Source of the DNA: Flavobacteriales bacterium UBA1995
Lineage (GTDB): Bacteria; Bacteroidota; Bacteroidia; Flavobacteriales_D; Sanyastnellaceae
DNA length: 7,140 nucleotides
Reading direction: 5' to 3'
NCBI GenBank assembly: GCA_002336475.1
Contig: DDCX01000050.1
Coordinates: 2,003 to 9,142, forward strand
This document shows, in pieces, positions 5,907 through 7,140 of the stretch. The notes under the pieces were generated by a model. That model had not been told where the DNA came from. It saw only the letters and a program-made list of their open reading frames with translations, and searched no databases. Positions within the stretch are counted from its first letter, which is position 1; each line of letters begins with the position of its first letter. Both the position numbers and the translations under genes were made by a program.

Positions 5907-7140
5907 ATGAAGATTTTCTCCGCTCTCAGGAGCTTTGGCTTTCTGGGAGGATGCTGTTGGGCCCTGCTCAGCTGCTCCAACGTTTGTTTGGGACAAGCTG
6001 GTGTGGACCTGATGGGGAGCCCTGTTCCTGGAATTACGGCAGTGGGCCACCATGCCATAGGGGTAAACATGTCACTGCTGGCAGTGGACAGGCCCTATTC
6101 GGACCGGCAGTGGCGTTCGGATTCCAGCAGGGATTCGCTGAGCAGAAAAGCCAGGAGGGCGCTGCGCAAAACTGAGCGATTGAGGTTCATTAGTGGATTT
6201 GAAGGAGGGGTCACGCTTCAGACACCGCTGCTTGATGGCACCAAATTGATTGATGCCTTCGGTTCAGAGACATCTTGGAACCTTTCAGATCGGCGCGCTT
6301 TGGCGCAGACTTTGGCTGACCAGAGCACGACGGCTCAGGTGGACTTGAGGTGGGTCGGTTGGTCCCGGCATGGTTCACGAGGAGGCTGGGCTTGGTCCGT
6401 AGAGGACCGGTACTCGGCGACACTGAATCCAAGCTTGGCATTGGCGGAATTCGCACTCTTGGGTCCTGCGGCCAGCATTTATGATGCCACGCTGCTCACC
6501 GATGGAACGGTTGTTCCTGTGGACTCTTTGACCAATGAGCAATTTGAAATGGCCGATCAAGGCATCAGCAATGGTCCGATGCCTTTGGTCAACACCTTGC
6601 TCGATGGTGGTTCTTTTGCAGTGCAGCATGTCCGCTCCTATGGTGCAGGATTTGGCCTGAAGTTGGTGCAGAGCCGCGCATTGGCCCTGTCTTTTGGATT
6701 GGGAGCGCGCTATTACCGAGGCTCGGGCTACTATGAAGTGGATGTGGAGAACCAAACAGCCTTTGCAGCATTTAACCAAGGTTTTGGTGCTGAATTGGTC
6801 GCTGATGGTGCGACGTTGGGCAGCGCACTTCGTCCTGCAGGCTTTGGAGTAGCATTGGACCTGGCTGTTCGCGCAGAAATCGCAGGTTTGTGGTTTGCTT
6901 CACTGGCGATCAACGATTTGGGAAGCATGGATTGGCAGGGTGAATCATACAGCTTGCAGAATCCCGTTGGGGATTGGAACGACTGGACCGAAGCCCAGGG
7001 CGGAGTTTTGGACATTCTCAACCAAGGTCTCTCACCAACAGCACTGTTTTTGGAGGCTACACCTGAACGGCGGGTGGTTGCCCTCCCTACACGCGTTCGG
7101 CTCAACGGCGGCTTGCGGCTCGGTAACCGTGCCAAAGTGG
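5907..7140 (+). CDS. Probable outer-membrane beta-barrel protein, DUF5723-like (3' end missing)
   Basis: From ATG 5907 the frame stays open for 411 codons to the window edge, so the gene is truncated by the window. The N-terminus is a signal peptide (Lys2, Arg8, hydrophobic 9-29, likely cut near LGQA at 28-31), oddly rich in Cys (16, 17, 23, 27). A basic stretch follows at 62-93, with about 12 Arg/Lys in 32 residues. Later segments alternate glycine and aromatic residues as in beta-barrels: YGAGFGLKL (245-253), ALSFGLGARYYRGSGYYEVD (259-278), GFGVALDLAVRAEIAGLWFA and, at the edge, LPTRVRLNGGLRL. These resemble the DUF5723 family of Bacteroidota membrane proteins, which I recognise by pattern, not by a search. 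It begins 4 bp after ilvE, so it is probably cotranscribed. A lipoprotein reading of LLSC (20-23) is possible but less likely. Confidence 0.75.
   Translation, partial: MKIFSALRSFGFLGGCCWALLSCSNVCLGQAGVDLMGSPVPGITAVGHHAIGVNMSLLAVDRPYSDRQWRSDSSRDSLSRKARRALRKTERLRFISGFEGGVTLQTPLLDGTKLIDAFGSETSWNLSDRRALAQTLADQSTTAQVDLRWVGWSRHGSRGGWAWSVEDRYSATLNPSLALAEFALLGPAASIYDATLLTDGTVVPVDSLTNEQFEMADQGISNGPMPLVNTLLDGGSFAVQHVRSYGAGFGLKLVQSRALALSFGLGARYYRGSGYYEVDVENQTAFAAFNQGFGAELVADGATLGSALRPAGFGVALDLAVRAEIAGLWFASLAINDLGSMDWQGESYSLQNPVGDWNDWTEAQGGVLDILNQGLSPTALFLEATPERRVVALPTRVRLNGGLRLGNRAKV

Noticed and set aside
5705..6070. Antisense open frame across the end of ilvE and the start of the barrel gene
   Set aside because: It overlaps the conserved C-terminus of IlvE and the signal peptide of the next gene, and has no domain or promoter of its own.

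Overview
The window looks like a piece of a Bacteroidota chromosome, probably a marine or Flavobacteriales-type lineage with a moderately high GC content. Three things point there. One protein (2272-3057) ends in a type IX secretion (T9SS) type A sorting domain. Three intergenic gaps each carry a TAnnTTTG -7 promoter element. Most genes lack a Shine-Dalgarno sequence. I cannot place it below phylum with confidence.

Layout, all genes on the + strand: (1) 1-279 is the 3' end of a gene for a low-complexity Ala/Glu/Pro then Ala/Lys/Pro tail, closed by a strong intrinsic terminator (305-335). (2) 359-4008 is a tight run of five genes: pyrR, pyrB (8-bp overlap), a STAS-domain anti-anti-sigma-like protein, a T9SS-exported protein of unknown function, and rnz (RNase Z, forced TTG start). 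Gaps are -8, 29, 23 and 18 bp, so one transcript is likely. (3) 4090-4764 encodes a NarL/LuxR-type response regulator with an unusual receiver domain and its own promoter. (4) 4838-5902 is ilvE, a branched-chain aminotransferase, with its own promoter. It is followed after 4 bp by the start of a probable outer-membrane beta-barrel gene (5907 to beyond 7140) that runs off the window.

How the genes work together: pyrR and pyrB belong to pyrimidine supply, the first by salvage and/or regulation and the second by the committed de novo step. RNase Z matures tRNA 3' ends, and IlvE closes branched-chain amino-acid synthesis. The STAS protein and the response regulator are signalling proteins whose partners (anti-sigma kinase/phosphatase, sensor kinase) are not in the window. 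The two exported proteins are the accessory-looking part: one sits inside the pyr-STAS-rnz run and one is coupled to ilvE.

There is no RNA gene, CRISPR array, insertion sequence or phage gene that I can see. No stretch over 300 bases is without a gene. I found no clear new multi-gene system. The most notable points are the T9SS cargo gene inside a housekeeping operon, the shared TA-N-TTTTG promoter motif, the orphan STAS protein, the altered receiver domain, and the forced TTG start of rnz.
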